From positions 50,418 to 114,417 of the forward strand of contig JBDTVS010000045.1 of assembly GCA_040007095.1 (NCBI GenBank): DNA of 64,000 bases, given 5' to 3'. Below are positions 8,278 through 17,171 of the stretch, in pieces. The stretch is from JBDTVS01 sp040007095. Lineage in GTDB: Bacteria > Acidobacteriota > Vicinamibacteria > Vicinamibacterales > CAVVIG01. The notes under the pieces are model-generated. The model was given only the letters and a program-made list of their open reading frames with translations, was not told the origin of the DNA and did not search any database. Both the position numbers and the translations under genes were made by a program. The stretch's first letter is position 1. Every line of letters starts with the position of its first letter.

Positions 8278-10017
8278 ATGAAGTCCTGGTTACAGCGGGA
8301 ACGCGCACTCGAGATCCTCTCCAAAGAGATCGGCTACGTCCGTAAGCCGCATGGGAACCGCCTGCGCGTCGCGCTGGCGTTCCCCAACAGCTACTGGGTC
8401 GGGATGTCGAACCTTGGTCTCCAGACCGTGTACCGGCTGTTCAATGCGCACGACGACATCGTGTGCGAGCGGTTTTTCCTGCCGCCAAAGCAGGAACTGG
8501 CGGAGCTCCTCGCGACGAGGGCGCCGCTGGTCACGCTGGAATCGCAAACACCTGTTGCCGACTTCGACGTCGTCGCGTTTTCCGTGTCCTTCGAATGGGA
8601 CTACGTGAACGTGCTGACGCTGTTACGACTCGCCCAAATTCCACGGTACGCCGCCGAGCGCAATCACCACCATCCCCTCATCCTCATCGGCGGCGCGGTG
8701 ACATTCGTCAACCCCGAACCGCTGGCCCCGTTCGCCGACGTCATCGCCGCCGGCGAGGGCGAATCGCTGGTTCCGGCGTTCCAACGAGCGTATTCGGCGG
8801 CGACCGGCCGGCCGGAGCTCTTGCGTCTTCTAGCGCTCGAGCGCGGCTTCTACGTCCCGGCGTTCTACGAGCCCCAATACGCTGCCAACGGCACGCTCTC
8901 CGGTTTCATCGGTGCGCCCGGGGCGCCGGTGCCGGTGCGCAAGGCCGCGTTGCGAACGACAGAGGCGGTCGACCCTCCGGCGACCGGGATCTTCACACCG
9001 GACACGGAATTCGGATCTCGGTTCCTCATCGAGGTGGTTCGCGGCTGCGCGAACCTGTGTCGATTCTGTTGGGCCGGCTACAACTACTTGCCAGTCCGGC
9101 CGTTTCCGACCGATCGCATTCTCGCGCTTGCGGCCGCGGCGCGCGCGCATTCGAGCAAGGTGGGCCTGGTCTCGATTGCGCTCTGCGATCACCCCGACAT
9201 CGAGCGGATTCTGACGCGCCTCAGCGAGATGGGGTACTCGATCAGCCCGGCGTCACTCCGTCTCGACGACCTCACCGGACCGATCGTCCGCATCCTTCGC
9301 GAGAGCGGCGAGCGCACCATCACGATCGCTCCAGAAACCGGGTCCGACCGGCTTCGACGGGTGATCAACAAGACCGTGACCAATGACGAGATCCTGGACC
9401 GCGCCGATCTCATCTTCTCGAGCGGAATCGAGAACCTGAAGCTGTATTACATGATCGGCCTCCCAACCGAGACCGACGACGATCTGGTGGCGATTCGCGA
9501 TCTGACGCTGCTGCTGCGCGAACGCATGATGAAATACGCGCGCAATCGAGGCACCGTCGGTCGGATCATCGGCAGCGTCAACCCACTGGTCCCCAAGCCC
9601 GGTACCGCTTACCAGTGGCTGCCGATGGAGGCCCCCCGCCTCGTCGAACAGAAGATCAAACGTCTGCGAAGCCTGACCGCCGACCTCGACAACGTCTACT
9701 TCAATATCAAATCGGAGCGGCACTCCTACTACCAGGCGCTGCTGTCGCTTGGCGACCGCCGCGTGGCGCCGGCCATCGAAGCCGCGGAGCGCAACGGTCA
9801 GCAGTGGCGCGCCGCCGTGGACGAAACCGGCGTCGATGGCGATTTCTACATCTTTCGAGACCGATCGAACGACGCCGTACTTCCGTGGGACATCATCGAC
9901 GGCGGCATGAAGACCGCGTTCTTCCGGGACGAGTTCGCCAAGAGTCTCCGGGAGGAGTGGACGATGCCGCCCAAGCGGCAGCAGGAAAACGCAAGATTGC
10001 TTCCGGTCATCCAGTAG
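8278..10017 (+). CDS. B12-binding-type radical SAM protein (TIGR03960-like)
   Basis: 579 residues. An N-terminal cobalamin-binding-like domain (about 28-200: 'VALAFPNSYWVGMSNLG', 'VVAFSVSFEWDY', 'LIGGAVTFVNPEPLAPFAD') is followed by a radical SAM core. The 4Fe-4S motif is C257-x3-C261-x2-C264 in 'RGCANLCRFCWAGYNYLPV'. 'ITIAPETGSDRLRRVIN' and 'YYMIGLPTETDDD' are typical of the core. This matches an uncharacterised family often found near ribosome or tRNA genes; the C-terminal TIGR03936 module sometimes fused to it is absent. The substrate is unknown. An AAGGAG lies too far upstream (about 29 nt) to serve ATG 8278, and no in-frame start fits it better. Confidence 0.85.
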   Translation: MKSWLQRERALEILSKEIGYVRKPHGNRLRVALAFPNSYWVGMSNLGLQTVYRLFNAHDDIVCERFFLPPKQELAELLATRAPLVTLESQTPVADFDVVAFSVSFEWDYVNVLTLLRLAQIPRYAAERNHHHPLILIGGAVTFVNPEPLAPFADVIAAGEGESLVPAFQRAYSAATGRPELLRLLALERGFYVPAFYEPQYAANGTLSGFIGAPGAPVPVRKAALRTTEAVDPPATGIFTPDTEFGSRFLIEVVRGCANLCRFCWAGYNYLPVRPFPTDRILALAAAARAHSSKVGLVSIALCDHPDIERILTRLSEMGYSISPASLRLDDLTGPIVRILRESGERTITIAPETGSDRLRRVINKTVTNDEILDRADLIFSSGIENLKLYYMIGLPTETDDDLVAIRDLTLLLRERMMKYARNRGTVGRIIGSVNPLVPKPGTAYQWLPMEAPRLVEQKIKRLRSLTADLDNVYFNIKSERHSYYQALLSLGDRRVAPAIEAAERNGQQWRAAVDETGVDGDFYIFRDRSNDAVLPWDIIDGGMKTAFFRDEFAKSLREEWTMPPKRQQENARLLPVIQ

Positions 10018-10035
10018 ACCTCGTCCGCGCCGCTC

Positions 10036-10341
10036 TCAACTGGCGATCGCCGCTCCTTCCTCGTACTCCTGATACGCCTGCAGAATCAGATCGCGGATCT
10101 TGTTCTGGGCCGTCGTGTCCACGATGGGGCGCAGCAGCGCGAAAGTGCGACGCTCGCCATTGACGCTATATTGGCGCGCCGGGAACGTCACGTTGTGACC
10201 GCCGCCGGCACCCCGGCGTTCCCAGATCGAAAAACCGATAAGCTTCAGGCCCTCGAGCGGACCGTCACCGAAGTGCAACTCCGCGTCTGCCACCTTACCC
10301 GGAGGATTCCCTCTCTCGTTCGGCGTGATCTTGACTGTCAT
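10036..10341 (-). CDS. Small conserved protein, possibly SpoVG-like
   Basis: 101 residues. ATG 10341 is chosen over an upstream in-frame start because AAAGGAG lies 6-7 nt before it. The pattern resembles SpoVG: 'VADAELHF', 'LKLIGFSIWER', 'VTFPARQY', then 'LLRPIVDTTAQNKIRDLI' ending in 'AYQEY', comparable to the SpoVG stretch in which residues before a Pro-Ile are followed by T-x-x-KI and a C-terminal Tyr helix. SpoVG proteins are small nucleic-acid-binding regulators. The likeness is by eye and weak, so function stays provisional. It is convergent with the radical SAM gene (18-base gap). Confidence 0.6.
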   Translation of the reverse strand: MTVKITPNERGNPPGKVADAELHFGDGPLEGLKLIGFSIWERRGAGGGHNVTFPARQYSVNGERRTFALLRPIVDTTAQNKIRDLILQAYQEYEEGAAIAS

Positions 10342-10511
10342 ACCTGGCTCCTTTCGCAGGCCGCCCGCGTCGGGCAGCTCATTCCGACGACGGGTCACCT
10401 ATCAAGCCCCGGGCCGGAATCCGGCACTGGCGGCGTCGCCGCAAGCCACAGGCGAAAGGCGGTTTGGCGATGGAGCGCTTTCACGAACCGCGCCGAGCCA
10501 CAGGACACTCA

Positions 10512-10548
10512 TCCGACCGCCAACCGCAGTTGCGGTGTGAGGGTCGGA
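10512..10548. repeat. Nested hairpin between acpS and the SpoVG-like gene
   Basis: Outer arms TCCGACC (10512-10518) / GGTCGGA (10542-10548) enclose a perfect inner palindrome ACCGCA (10523-10528) / TGCGGT (10531-10536). It lies just after the acpS stop in the 227-base gap, which otherwise shows no gene. There is no T-tract on the minus strand, so termination is uncertain. Confidence 0.45.
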
Positions 10549-10568
10549 CATCGGCGCACGAAGCTCCG

Positions 10569-10967
10569 TCAGATCGCCGGCGGCGGTTCGCCCAGGATGA
10601 TCACCTGGGCCATCGCAAGATCTGTGGAATGGGTGATGGTCAGCAGCGACGAGTGGCCGCCGATTGCCTCGAGGCGACGGCCGGCGCCACCGTGAAACCG
10701 CAGTTGCGGAGGACCGCCGTGGCGTACGACCTCGATATCGCGCCATAGCACGCCTCGCGAACGTCCGGTGCCGAGCGCCTTCATTGCCGCCTCCTTGGCG
10801 GCGAAGCGGCCGGCGAAATTGATCGCCGGCGTCCGCCGCCGCATGCAGTACGCAATTTCACCGCTCGTGAAGATCCGGCGGCGGAACCGATCGCCGTAGC
10901 GTTCGAGCGTCGCCGCGATCCGACCGATGTCGGTCGCATCGAATCCAAGCCCTACAATGTTTGGCAT
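10569..10967 (-). CDS. acpS: Holo-[acyl-carrier-protein] synthase
   Basis: 132 residues, usual AcpS size. It transfers 4'-phosphopantetheine from CoA to acyl carrier protein. 'VGLGFDATDIGRI' provides the Mg-binding Asp and 'FAGRFAAKEAAMKALG' the conserved F-A-x-KEA motif; the C-terminal 'LLTITHSTDLAMAQVI' matches the last strands (usually 'SLSHT...A'). It is divergent from pgeF with only 33 bases between start codons, so its promoter must overlap pgeF coding DNA or lie in the palindromic spacer. Confidence 0.93.
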   Translation of the reverse strand: MPNIVGLGFDATDIGRIAATLERYGDRFRRRIFTSGEIAYCMRRRTPAINFAGRFAAKEAAMKALGTGRSRGVLWRDIEVVRHGGPPQLRFHGGAGRRLEAIGGHSSLLTITHSTDLAMAQVIILGEPPPAI

Positions 10968-11000
10968 GATGAGTGGACGCGCGCCATGGCGCCATGAAAA

Positions 11001-11852
11001 ATGATACTGCCTCAGCCGAGTGAAGCGTTCGCCTGGGTTCAGTCACCAACCCGGTGGGGATTGATCTGCCGTCCGCTCGAGCCGCTCGCGCGCCACGTCT
11101 TCACCAACAGGTCGTGGCTGCTCGGGTCGTCGGCGGCGCCCGGGCCCGACGCCTGGAGCGAGATCGCGGACGGCGTCGGCACAGACCCGGACCGGCTCTT
11201 GCGCGTTCGCCAGGTCCATGGGGCCGACGTGCTGTTGCACCGCGCCGCCGGCCCGCCCGTGTCCCCAGGCATCGCCGCGGACATCATCGCAGGAGACGAT
11301 GCCTCGACGGCGCTGGCAATCGTGACCGCGGATTGCGTGCCGCTCCTCATCGGCGACGTGCGCACCGGGGCCGTCGCCGCGGCCCACGCCGGTTGGCGGG
11401 GAACCGCGCTGCGCGTCGCGGCCGCCGCCGTCCACGCCATGACGACCGCGTTCGGCAGCCGTCCCGCGGATCTGGTCGCGGCAATCGGACCGTCGATCGG
11501 ACCTTGCTGTTACGAGGTCGGCGTCGACGTTCGCGAGCGTTTTGTCGGCGAGAGCTTCCAAGATGCGGAGCTCGCTCGCTGGTTCTCAACCGAGGCCGGA
11601 CAACTGCCGGCCAACCCGCCGATGGCCAGACGAACGACGCCGCAATCGCCGGACGCGCTGTTCTTGAATCTCTGGAAGGCGACGCGCGATCAGCTGGTGG
11701 TGGCCGGAGTTCGGCCGCACCACATCTTCATCGCGGAGCTGTGCACGGCGAGCCACGCTGAAACGTTGTGCTCGTACCGACGTGACGGACAGAACGCCGG
11801 ACGGCTTGCGGCGGTCATCCGGAAACACGAGCCTGGATCGCGAACTGAATAG
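11001..11852 (+). CDS. pgeF: Peptidoglycan editing factor / YfiH-family laccase-fold protein
   Basis: 283 residues of the YfiH/PgeF (DUF152) family. The metal-binding catalytic triad is visible: H73 in 'RQVHGADV', C112 in 'TADCVPLLIGD' and H129 in 'AAHAGWRG'; 'AIGPSIGPCCYEVG' is also characteristic. E. coli PgeF removes misincorporated Ser-containing muropeptide precursors, while other members act as purine nucleoside phosphorylase/deaminase, so the precise substrate here is not certain. Divergent from acpS; convergent with the RNase HI gene. Confidence 0.9.
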   Translation: MILPQPSEAFAWVQSPTRWGLICRPLEPLARHVFTNRSWLLGSSAAPGPDAWSEIADGVGTDPDRLLRVRQVHGADVLLHRAAGPPVSPGIAADIIAGDDASTALAIVTADCVPLLIGDVRTGAVAAAHAGWRGTALRVAAAAVHAMTTAFGSRPADLVAAIGPSIGPCCYEVGVDVRERFVGESFQDAELARWFSTEAGQLPANPPMARRTTPQSPDALFLNLWKATRDQLVVAGVRPHHIFIAELCTASHAETLCSYRRDGQNAGRLAAVIRKHEPGSRTE

Positions 11853-11962
11853 CGGCAGTAGAAAGCACACGAAGGCTGTGGTTCCGCTCGACGAACGCCT
11901 TTGTGGTCTTGAGACTCCTTGGTGGTTCGGACCGCACCCGCTACCGCCGTGTCGACACCGCT

Positions 11963-12382
11963 CTAAGAACCGGCCGAGCCGTCGTCCATCGCGTTGTTCG
12001 CAAGCCGATCGGCGTGCGCATTCAGCGCGCGGCCGACGTGTTCGAAACTGACCCGGCCGAGGTCGTGCACCAGCACCCGCGCCTTGGCGTGCAGCGGCTG
12101 CAGGCCCGGGTGCTTCACCTTGTAGCGGCCGAGCATCTGCTGTACGAGCAGGAGCGAGTCGGAGCGGACGTGCAGGGCGCGATGCCCCTGCGCGCGCGCC
12201 CATTCGAGCGCGGCCAGCAACGCCCGATATTCGGCGACATTGTTGGTGGCAGTGCCAAGCGACTCCCCGAACTCCGCCACCAGCGTCCCGTCCGCCTGCT
12301 CGATGCGGACCCCGAAACCGGCGGGGCCGGGGTTTCCCCTCGCCCCTCCGTCGATGTACGCGACAACGGTGTCCGCGCTCAT
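11963..12382 (-). CDS. rnhA: Ribonuclease HI family protein
   Basis: 139 residues with the RNase H fold. The four catalytic acids are in place: D11 ('YIDGGARGNPG'), E51 ('NNVAEYRALLAALE'), D75 ('VRSDSLL') and D125 ('NAHADRLAN'). RNase HI cleaves the RNA of RNA-DNA hybrids. The lack of the E. coli basic protrusion makes it an archaeal/Sto-type RNase HI relative. It overlaps the preceding zinc-ribbon gene by 4 bases (ATGA), so the two are cotranscribed. Confidence 0.9.
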   Translation of the reverse strand: MSADTVVAYIDGGARGNPGPAGFGVRIEQADGTLVAEFGESLGTATNNVAEYRALLAALEWARAQGHRALHVRSDSLLLVQQMLGRYKVKHPGLQPLHAKARVLVHDLGRVSFEHVGRALNAHADRLANNAMDDGSAGS

Positions 12383-13125
12383 TGCGCGGACTGGGGGACG
12401 CCCGGCGCGGTGGCCGGCGCCTTGGGCATGGCGTAGAGGATGCGCTGGCAGCTGTCACATTGCACGATTTCCGTGCTGCGCAGGACGTTGTTGAAGACCT
12501 GCGGACGGAGTCGCACGTGGCAGATTGTGCAAATGCCGTCGCGGGCTTCGGCGACGGCGACGCCGTTACGGCGTTGAGCGACGCCCTGGAATATGCGGAG
12601 CACGCGCTGGTCCAGCGCGGCGACGATCACCGCGCGCTGACTGACAAGCCCCTCGAGCAGTGATGTCAGATCGGCGTGCGCCGTGAGCAACTGCTTGCGG
12701 TCGGCGTCGACGGCCTTCTGCTCCCGCGCCAGCTCTGCATCGGCGCGCTTCGCCTGCGCGGTCAGCTCGTCGGCTTCGAGCATGCGCTCGAGGACTTTTT
12801 CTTCGAGCGTCTTGATCTCGCTCTGCGCGTAGGTGATTTCCTTCTGGACCGCGGCGTATTCCTGGTTGGTTTTCACCGCCATCGCCTGCTCTTTAAACTT
12901 GGACAAGCGCCCCTGATGGACGGCGACCTCCTTTTCAATCGCGCGGCGTGCTTCCTGGTTGGCGGAGAGCAGCTGTTTCGCGGTCGCGACACCGTCGCGC
13001 GCCAGCTGAAGGCGCGCGTCGAAGGCTTTCTCCAGGTCCGCCTCGCCGGCGAGCCGCCGACTCGCATCAAGCGCCGTGGAGTCCAGCCGCTGCAGGGCAA
13101 TGAGGTGCTCGAGATCTGCGTTCAT
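12379..13125 (-). CDS. Zinc-ribbon coiled-coil protein (CT398/DUF164 family)
   Basis: 248 residues: a long antiparallel coiled coil (about 20-180, rich in Lys/Glu/Ala heptads) and a C-terminal C4 zinc ribbon (C199, C202, C223, C226: 'CTIC...CDSC'). The N-terminus 'MNADLEHLIALQRLD' is where family members start, so ATG 13125 is used instead of the upstream GTG 13158. Relatives are proposed nucleic-acid-binding or flagella/type-III-associated proteins; biochemical function is unproven. Its linkage to RNase HI is common in several phyla. It is separated from the tRNA by a terminator at 13157-13191. Confidence 0.85.
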   Translation of the reverse strand: MNADLEHLIALQRLDSTALDASRRLAGEADLEKAFDARLQLARDGVATAKQLLSANQEARRAIEKEVAVHQGRLSKFKEQAMAVKTNQEYAAVQKEITYAQSEIKTLEEKVLERMLEADELTAQAKRADAELAREQKAVDADRKQLLTAHADLTSLLEGLVSQRAVIVAALDQRVLRIFQGVAQRRNGVAVAEARDGICTICHVRLRPQVFNNVLRSTEIVQCDSCQRILYAMPKAPATAPGVPQSAQ

Positions 13126-13156
13126 ACGTGCAACATTCCGCGTTCCGCCCCTGAAC

Positions 13157-13191
13157 ACACAAAAGCCCCGGCGCGCGACGCACCGGGGCTT
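13157..13191 (-). terminator. Intrinsic terminator downstream of the tRNA
   Basis: On the minus strand AAGCCCCGG and CCGGGGCTT form a perfect 9-bp stem (13163-13171 / 13183-13191) followed by TTTTGTGTG. It would end transcripts coming from rpoD and the tRNA before the zinc-ribbon gene. Confidence 0.8.
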
Positions 13192-13229
13192 CCAGGCCGC
13201 ACGCTGAGGCAGCGCGCGCCAATCGTTGG

Positions 13230-13298
13230 ACCGCTATACGGCTCGTTACGAGAATTTTGGACCAGTTGTGTCATTTGAGGGGAGTGCCGTATAGCGGT
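13230..13298. repeat. 13-bp perfect inverted repeat, 43-nt loop
   Basis: Arms ACCGCTATACGGC (13230-13242) and GCCGTATAGCGGT (13286-13298). The loop contains CCAGTTGTGTCA, whose complement resembles a stretch in the loop of the similarly sized element at 24599-24666. This may be a short non-autonomous palindromic element. Confidence 0.6.
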
Positions 13299-13400
13299 CG
13301 TAGGCGCGCAGAGCGCGCCGAAAGAAAATATGGTGCAATCTCGTCTTACCTTATGATCCGCCTTCGCCGAAGCTACGGCAGACAGCTTCGGGGGGTTTTG

Positions 13401-13439
13401 CCCACTCTTGCTCGTGCGCACCCGGCGAGCAAGAGTGGG
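13401..13439. repeat. 14-bp perfect inverted repeat abutting the tRNA 3' end
   Basis: CCCACTCTTGCTCG (13401-13414) and CGAGCAAGAGTGGG (13426-13439) with an 11-nt loop. The last four bases of the tRNA (CCCA, 13436-13439 on the minus strand) are inside one arm, so the trailer hairpin could compete with the acceptor stem. No T-run follows. Confidence 0.75.
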
Positions 13440-13508
13440 CCCACCAGGATTCGAACCTGGAACCAGCCGATTATGAGCCGGCGGCTCTAACCGTTGAGCT
13501 ATGGGCCC
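13436..13508 (-). tRNA. tRNA with CAU anticodon (Ile2 or elongator Met)
   Basis: 73 nt, cloverleaf complete: acceptor GGGCCCA/TGGGCCC with discriminator A, D arm GCTC...GAGC, anticodon stem GCCGG/TCGGC around loop CTCATAA (anticodon at 13473-13475), T arm CCAGG-TTCGAAT-CCTGG. CCA is not encoded. It is not an initiator, because the anticodon stem lacks the three G-C pairs and the first acceptor pair is matched. The short D-loop (AACGGTTA) and the C-rich acceptor resemble tRNA-Ile2, whose C34 is modified to lysidine by TilS, but elongator tRNA-Met cannot be excluded by eye. Confidence 0.93.
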
Positions 13509-13617
13509 CCCAGAGAAGTATGAGGTGAGGCGTCTGAAGTTGGAAGTGAAAGTTTCACCCCTCGAACTTCAGGATCCACGCTCAGACCTCAAACTCAGAC
13601 GTTCAGGTTTCCAGAGG

Positions 13618-15456
13618 CTATGTCGTCCGCCCTTCAAGAAACGCCCGGAGCTTCCGGCTCCTCGACGGATGCCGCAACTTGCGCAGCGCCTTTGCCTCGA
13701 TCTGCCGAATGCGCTCGCGCGTGACCGCGAAGCTCTGCCCCACCTCTTCGAGCGTGTGCTCGCTGCCGTCGCCGACGCCGAAGCGCATCTTGATCACTTT
13801 TTCTTCACGCGGCGTCAGCGTCTTCAACACGGATTCGGTCTGCTCCCTGAGATTCAGGTTGATGACCGCTTCGGCCGGCGAGACCACCTGCCGGTCTTCG
13901 ATGAAATCGCCAAGATGAGAATCTTCCTCTTCGCCGATCGGCGTTTCGAGTGAAATCGGTTCCTGGGCGATCTTGAGCACCTTGCGGACCTTCGACACGG
14001 GAATGTCCATCCGCTTGGCGATTTCCTCCGAGGTCGGCTCGCGCCCAAGCTCCTGGACCAGCGCGCGCGAGGTGCGAATCAGCTTGTTGATCGTCTCGAT
14101 CATGTGGACCGGAATGCGAATCGTCCGGGCCTGATCGGCGATGGCACGCGTGATCGCCTGCCGAATCCACCAGGTCGCATAGGTCGAGAACTTGTAGCCG
14201 CGCCGGTATTCGAACTTGTCGACCGCCTTCATCAAGCCGATGTTGCCTTCTTGAATCAGGTCGAGAAACTGCAGCCCGCGGTTGGTGTATTTCTTCGCGA
14301 TCGAGACGACCAGGCGGAGGTTGGCTTCGACGAGCTCCTTCTTCGCCTGTTCGGCCTGATACTCGCCTTTGAGAATCGTGTCGAGCGTCTGCTTCAACTC
14401 CGCCGGATCCTGCTCGAGCCCGTCGGTCATCGTCTTGAGCTTGAGCCGCAGGTCCTTGATTTGCCGCGCCGCGTTCTTGCGATCCTCTTCCTTCAGGCGC
14501 TGCTTCTTGTTCTTCGGGTTGAGCAGCCGGTTGTAGCCTTCGATCTCACGCTGGACGCGCTGAACAGAATCGACGGCGTCCTTCATGACGTCGATCAACC
14601 GCCGCTTGACCGGCTCGGTGAACTCGATCTTGCGGATGTAGCGCGACAACTCGACGCGGGCGCGCATCGCCGCCCAGCGCGCCTTACGGTATTTCTTCTT
14701 GTCCTTGCTGGTCGCCCCCTTCGGGGTCTCGCGCAGCTTCTCCTCGAGCTTTTCGGAGCCGCCGCGCGCCCGGCGGACGGCGTCGATCTGCTTCTGGACC
14801 TGCCGGGAGCGTTCCTGGATACGCTCTTCGGTGATCTCCTCGTCGTTGAAGATCACCAGCTCGCGGATCGTCCGATCGCCGGTGTGCAACCGGTCGCCCA
14901 GGTCGATGACGTTGCGCGCGATGAGCGGGGTGCGCGAAATCGACTTGATGACCGACAGCTTGCCACGTTCGATCCGGCGGGCGATTTCGACTTCGCCCTC
15001 GCGCGTGAGCAGCGGCACCGTGCCCATCTCGCGCAGGTACATGCGGACCGGATCATTGGTCTTGTCGAGCGCGCCGGGCGTGAGATCGAGCTCGAGCTCT
15101 TCGGCGCCTTCGGAGGTGCGGTCGAGGCTCTTTTCGTCCCGGAGATACTTCTGATCCGAGTCGATGACCTCGATGCCGGCGCTGCCAAAGGTGTTGAAGA
15201 GGTCGTCCAGCTCGTCCGAGGAGGTAATCTCCGACGGGAGCAGCTCGTTCACCTCGTCGTACAGCAGGTAGCCTTTCTCCTTGCCGATCGAGATGAGCTG
15301 CCGTACTTCGTCGTAGCGCTCTTCGATCGACAGGTGCGGATCCTCACGCGGCGACACGGCCGGAGCCGCGCCGGTGGCGTGGGCATCGTCACGAGCTTTT
15401 TCCGGCTTCAGATGAGCTCTTCGATCCGATGAAGTAGGTTTTTCTTTCGTTGCCAC
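13618..15456 (-). CDS. rpoD: RNA polymerase primary sigma factor RpoD
   Basis: 612-residue sigma70. Region 1.1-like N-terminus ('[27 protein letters not shown]'-type, about 48-75), region 1.2 '[20 protein letters not shown]', a non-conserved insert, region 2 ('[20 protein letters not shown]', '[16 protein letters not shown]'), region 3, and region 4.2 '[17 protein letters not shown]'. The GTG start at 15456 lies 49 nt inside the end of dnaG in another frame, and no good ribosome site is visible, which suggests translational coupling. It recognises TTGACA/TATAAT-type promoters such as those noted in this window. Confidence 0.96.
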   Translation of the reverse strand: MATKEKPTSSDRRAHLKPEKARDDAHATGAAPAVSPREDPHLSIEERYDEVRQLISIGKEKGYLLYDEVNELLPSEITSSDELDDLFNTFGSAGIEVIDSDQKYLRDEKSLDRTSEGAEELELDLTPGALDKTNDPVRMYLREMGTVPLLTREGEVEIARRIERGKLSVIKSISRTPLIARNVIDLGDRLHTGDRTIRELVIFNDEEITEERIQERSRQVQKQIDAVRRARGGSEKLEEKLRETPKGATSKDKKKYRKARWAAMRARVELSRYIRKIEFTEPVKRRLIDVMKDAVDSVQRVQREIEGYNRLLNPKNKKQRLKEEDRKNAARQIKDLRLKLKTMTDGLEQDPAELKQTLDTILKGEYQAEQAKKELVEANLRLVVSIAKKYTNRGLQFLDLIQEGNIGLMKAVDKFEYRRGYKFSTYATWWIRQAITRAIADQARTIRIPVHMIETINKLIRTSRALVQELGREPTSEEIAKRMDIPVSKVRKVLKIAQEPISLETPIGEEEDSHLGDFIEDRQVVSPAEAVINLNLREQTESVLKTLTPREEKVIKMRFGVGDGSEHTLEEVGQSFAVTRERIRQIEAKALRKLRHPSRSRKLRAFLEGRTT

Positions 15457-17171
15457 AGTGCGTCTATCTCATGTCCATGTTGACCGGCTCCCAGCTCCTG
15501 CAGCCGGTCAATTTCACGTTGAATGGCAGCGCGCTCGCGCTCCCACCTCAGCCGCTTGATCGCCCGGGCACAGGCGAGTGCCGGGGCGGGCGACATGGGG
15601 GGCGCGGCGATGCGCGTGACGAGCTGGGCGTTCACAGTATTTAGACGCTCCAAGAGCGCAGACGGTGAGAACACCCCAATCTGATCATGTAGGCGACGCG
15701 CCACTTGAAATACTTCACGCGCCGCCAGTTCGTTTAGGTCTTCCTCGTCCAATTCGACGAGCGCGCTGAGCGCCCCGTCTGCATTATGGATCAGAGCCCA
15801 AATCAGTCCTTTCTCAGCATCCTTCAATTGGCCGAACGACGGAAGCTCCCGCTCGGTGAGGGTCGAGCGGCGGCCCACCGCAGCCTTCCTGATCTCCGCG
15901 CGAACCACCTCTTCAGTAATCCGAGCTTTATGCGCGATCCGATCCCCAAACTGATCCCGGGCCGCTGGATCAGGAATCCAGGCCGATATGGCGAGCATCT
16001 TGCTTAAATATTGACGTCGGTTCTCGTCTTTTCGAAAGTCCACGCCAATCGCGGAACGATCAAGAAGGTATTCGAGATACGGCAGCGACGTACGAAGTTT
16101 TTCGCGGTACCGATCCGGACCATGCCGCCGAATGAACGTATCGGGATCTTCCCCCTTGTCCATCACGGCGACGTTGACCTCGAAACCCTCCTCTACCAGG
16201 AGCTTGCATGACTTTTCGGCCGCGCCTTGACCGGCCGCGTCCGGGTCGTAGCTCAGGACCACCTTGGTCGTGAACCGGCGGAGCAACTGAGCCTGCTGAC
16301 TCGTCAGCGCCGTGCCGCACGACGCGACCACCGGTGCGGCCTGCGTCTGAAACACCTGGGCGAAGTCGAAATAGCCCTCCACGAGCACCGCGTAGCCCAG
16401 CTGGCGAATCGACGACTTGGTCAGATTCAGACCGTAGAGCATCCGCCCCTTCGAATAGATTGGCGTTTCAGGCGAATTCAAATACTTGGGCATCTGCTCG
16501 CCGTCCATCGAACGGCCACCGAAGGCAACCACGGAGCCGGCATCACGGCAGATCGGCACCATCAGGCGATGGCGAAATCGATCGACGATGTCGCCGTTGT
16601 CTCGCCTGAGCAGCAACCCGCTCTGCAGCAGGAGGCCCTCGGCGAATCCTTGTGCGGTCAGGCGAGCCTTCAGGCCGGGGCCCGCCGGCGCATACCCGAG
16701 CCCGAGCTGTTCGATGGTCGGGGCGTCGATCCCGCGCTCCGCCAGCTGACGCCTGGCCCGGGCGCCAGCGGGGGCGGCCAGCTGCACCTTGAAAAACGCT
16801 GTCGCGACCTCGTGCATCTTGAGCAACGCTTCGCGCAGGCCCGCATCCCGGCGCGCATCGTCGGACGTCCCCTCAGTGTCGGGGATGGCGATGCCAAACT
16901 TCTGGGCGAGCATCCGGACCGCATCCTGAAAGCCCACCTTCTCGTGGAGCTCGAGGAACTTGAAGACGTCGCCGCCGGCGTTGCAGCCGAAGCAGTGGAA
17001 GAAGCCCTTGTCGGCGTGAACAGTAAACGATGGGGTCTTCTCCGAATGAAACGGACACAGCCCTTTGTGGTTGTTCCCCACCTGCTTCAGGGGGAGGTAG
17101 TCCTGGATGACGGAAACGATATTCACCTGCTGCCGCAGGTCCTCGATGAATTGCTGGGGAAAAAGCGCCAT
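15408..17171 (-). CDS. dnaG: DNA primase
   Basis: 587 residues. N-terminal CHC2 zinc ribbon C39-x2-H42-x17-C60-x2-C63 ('[11 protein letters not shown]', '[12 protein letters not shown]'), Toprim catalytic core ('[15 protein letters not shown]', '[12 protein letters not shown]'), and a C-terminal helicase-interaction region. It makes RNA primers for replication. Its ATG overlaps the mutS2 stop by one base (TGATG) and its tail overlaps rpoD by 49 bases. The order dnaG-rpoD is the classic macromolecular-synthesis operon without rpsU. Confidence 0.96.
   Translation of the reverse strand: MALFPQQFIEDLRQQVNIVSVIQDYLPLKQVGNNHKGLCPFHSEKTPSFTVHADKGFFHCFGCNAGGDVFKFLELHEKVGFQDAVRMLAQKFGIAIPDTEGTSDDARRDAGLREALLKMHEVATAFFKVQLAAPAGARARRQLAERGIDAPTIEQLGLGYAPAGPGLKARLTAQGFAEGLLLQSGLLLRRDNGDIVDRFRHRLMVPICRDAGSVVAFGGRSMDGEQMPKYLNSPETPIYSKGRMLYGLNLTKSSIRQLGYAVLVEGYFDFAQVFQTQAAPVVASCGTALTSQQAQLLRRFTTKVVLSYDPDAAGQGAAEKSCKLLVEEGFEVNVAVMDKGEDPDTFIRRHGPDRYREKLRTSLPYLEYLLDRSAIGVDFRKDENRRQYLSKMLAISAWIPDPAARDQFGDRIAHKARITEEVVRAEIRKAAVGRRSTLTERELPSFGQLKDAEKGLIWALIHNADGALSALVELDEEDLNELAAREVFQVARRLHDQIGVFSPSALLERLNTVNAQLVTRIAAPPMSPAPALACARAIKRLRWERERAAIQREIDRLQELGAGQHGHEIDALWQRKKNLLHRIEELI

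Larger units (their letters stand above)
13126..13435. other. Intergenic region rich in hairpins, no gene seen
   Basis: 310 bases between the zinc-ribbon gene and the tRNA. From left to right it holds the terminator (13157-13191), a 13-bp inverted repeat with a 43-nt loop (13230-13298), a palindrome CCGAAGCT/AGCTTCGG (13367-13374 / 13384-13391) and a 14-bp hairpin touching the tRNA (13401-13439). No open frame is supported. Confidence 0.6.

Noticed and set aside
13401..13508. Integrated-element attachment site at the tRNA 3' end
   Set aside because: No integrase, no direct repeat of the tRNA 3' end nearby; the feature seen is an inverted repeat.
14104..15432. 442-codon frame antisense to rpoD
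   Set aside because: Low-complexity Leu/Arg/Asp composition and exact overlap with a certain sigma factor.
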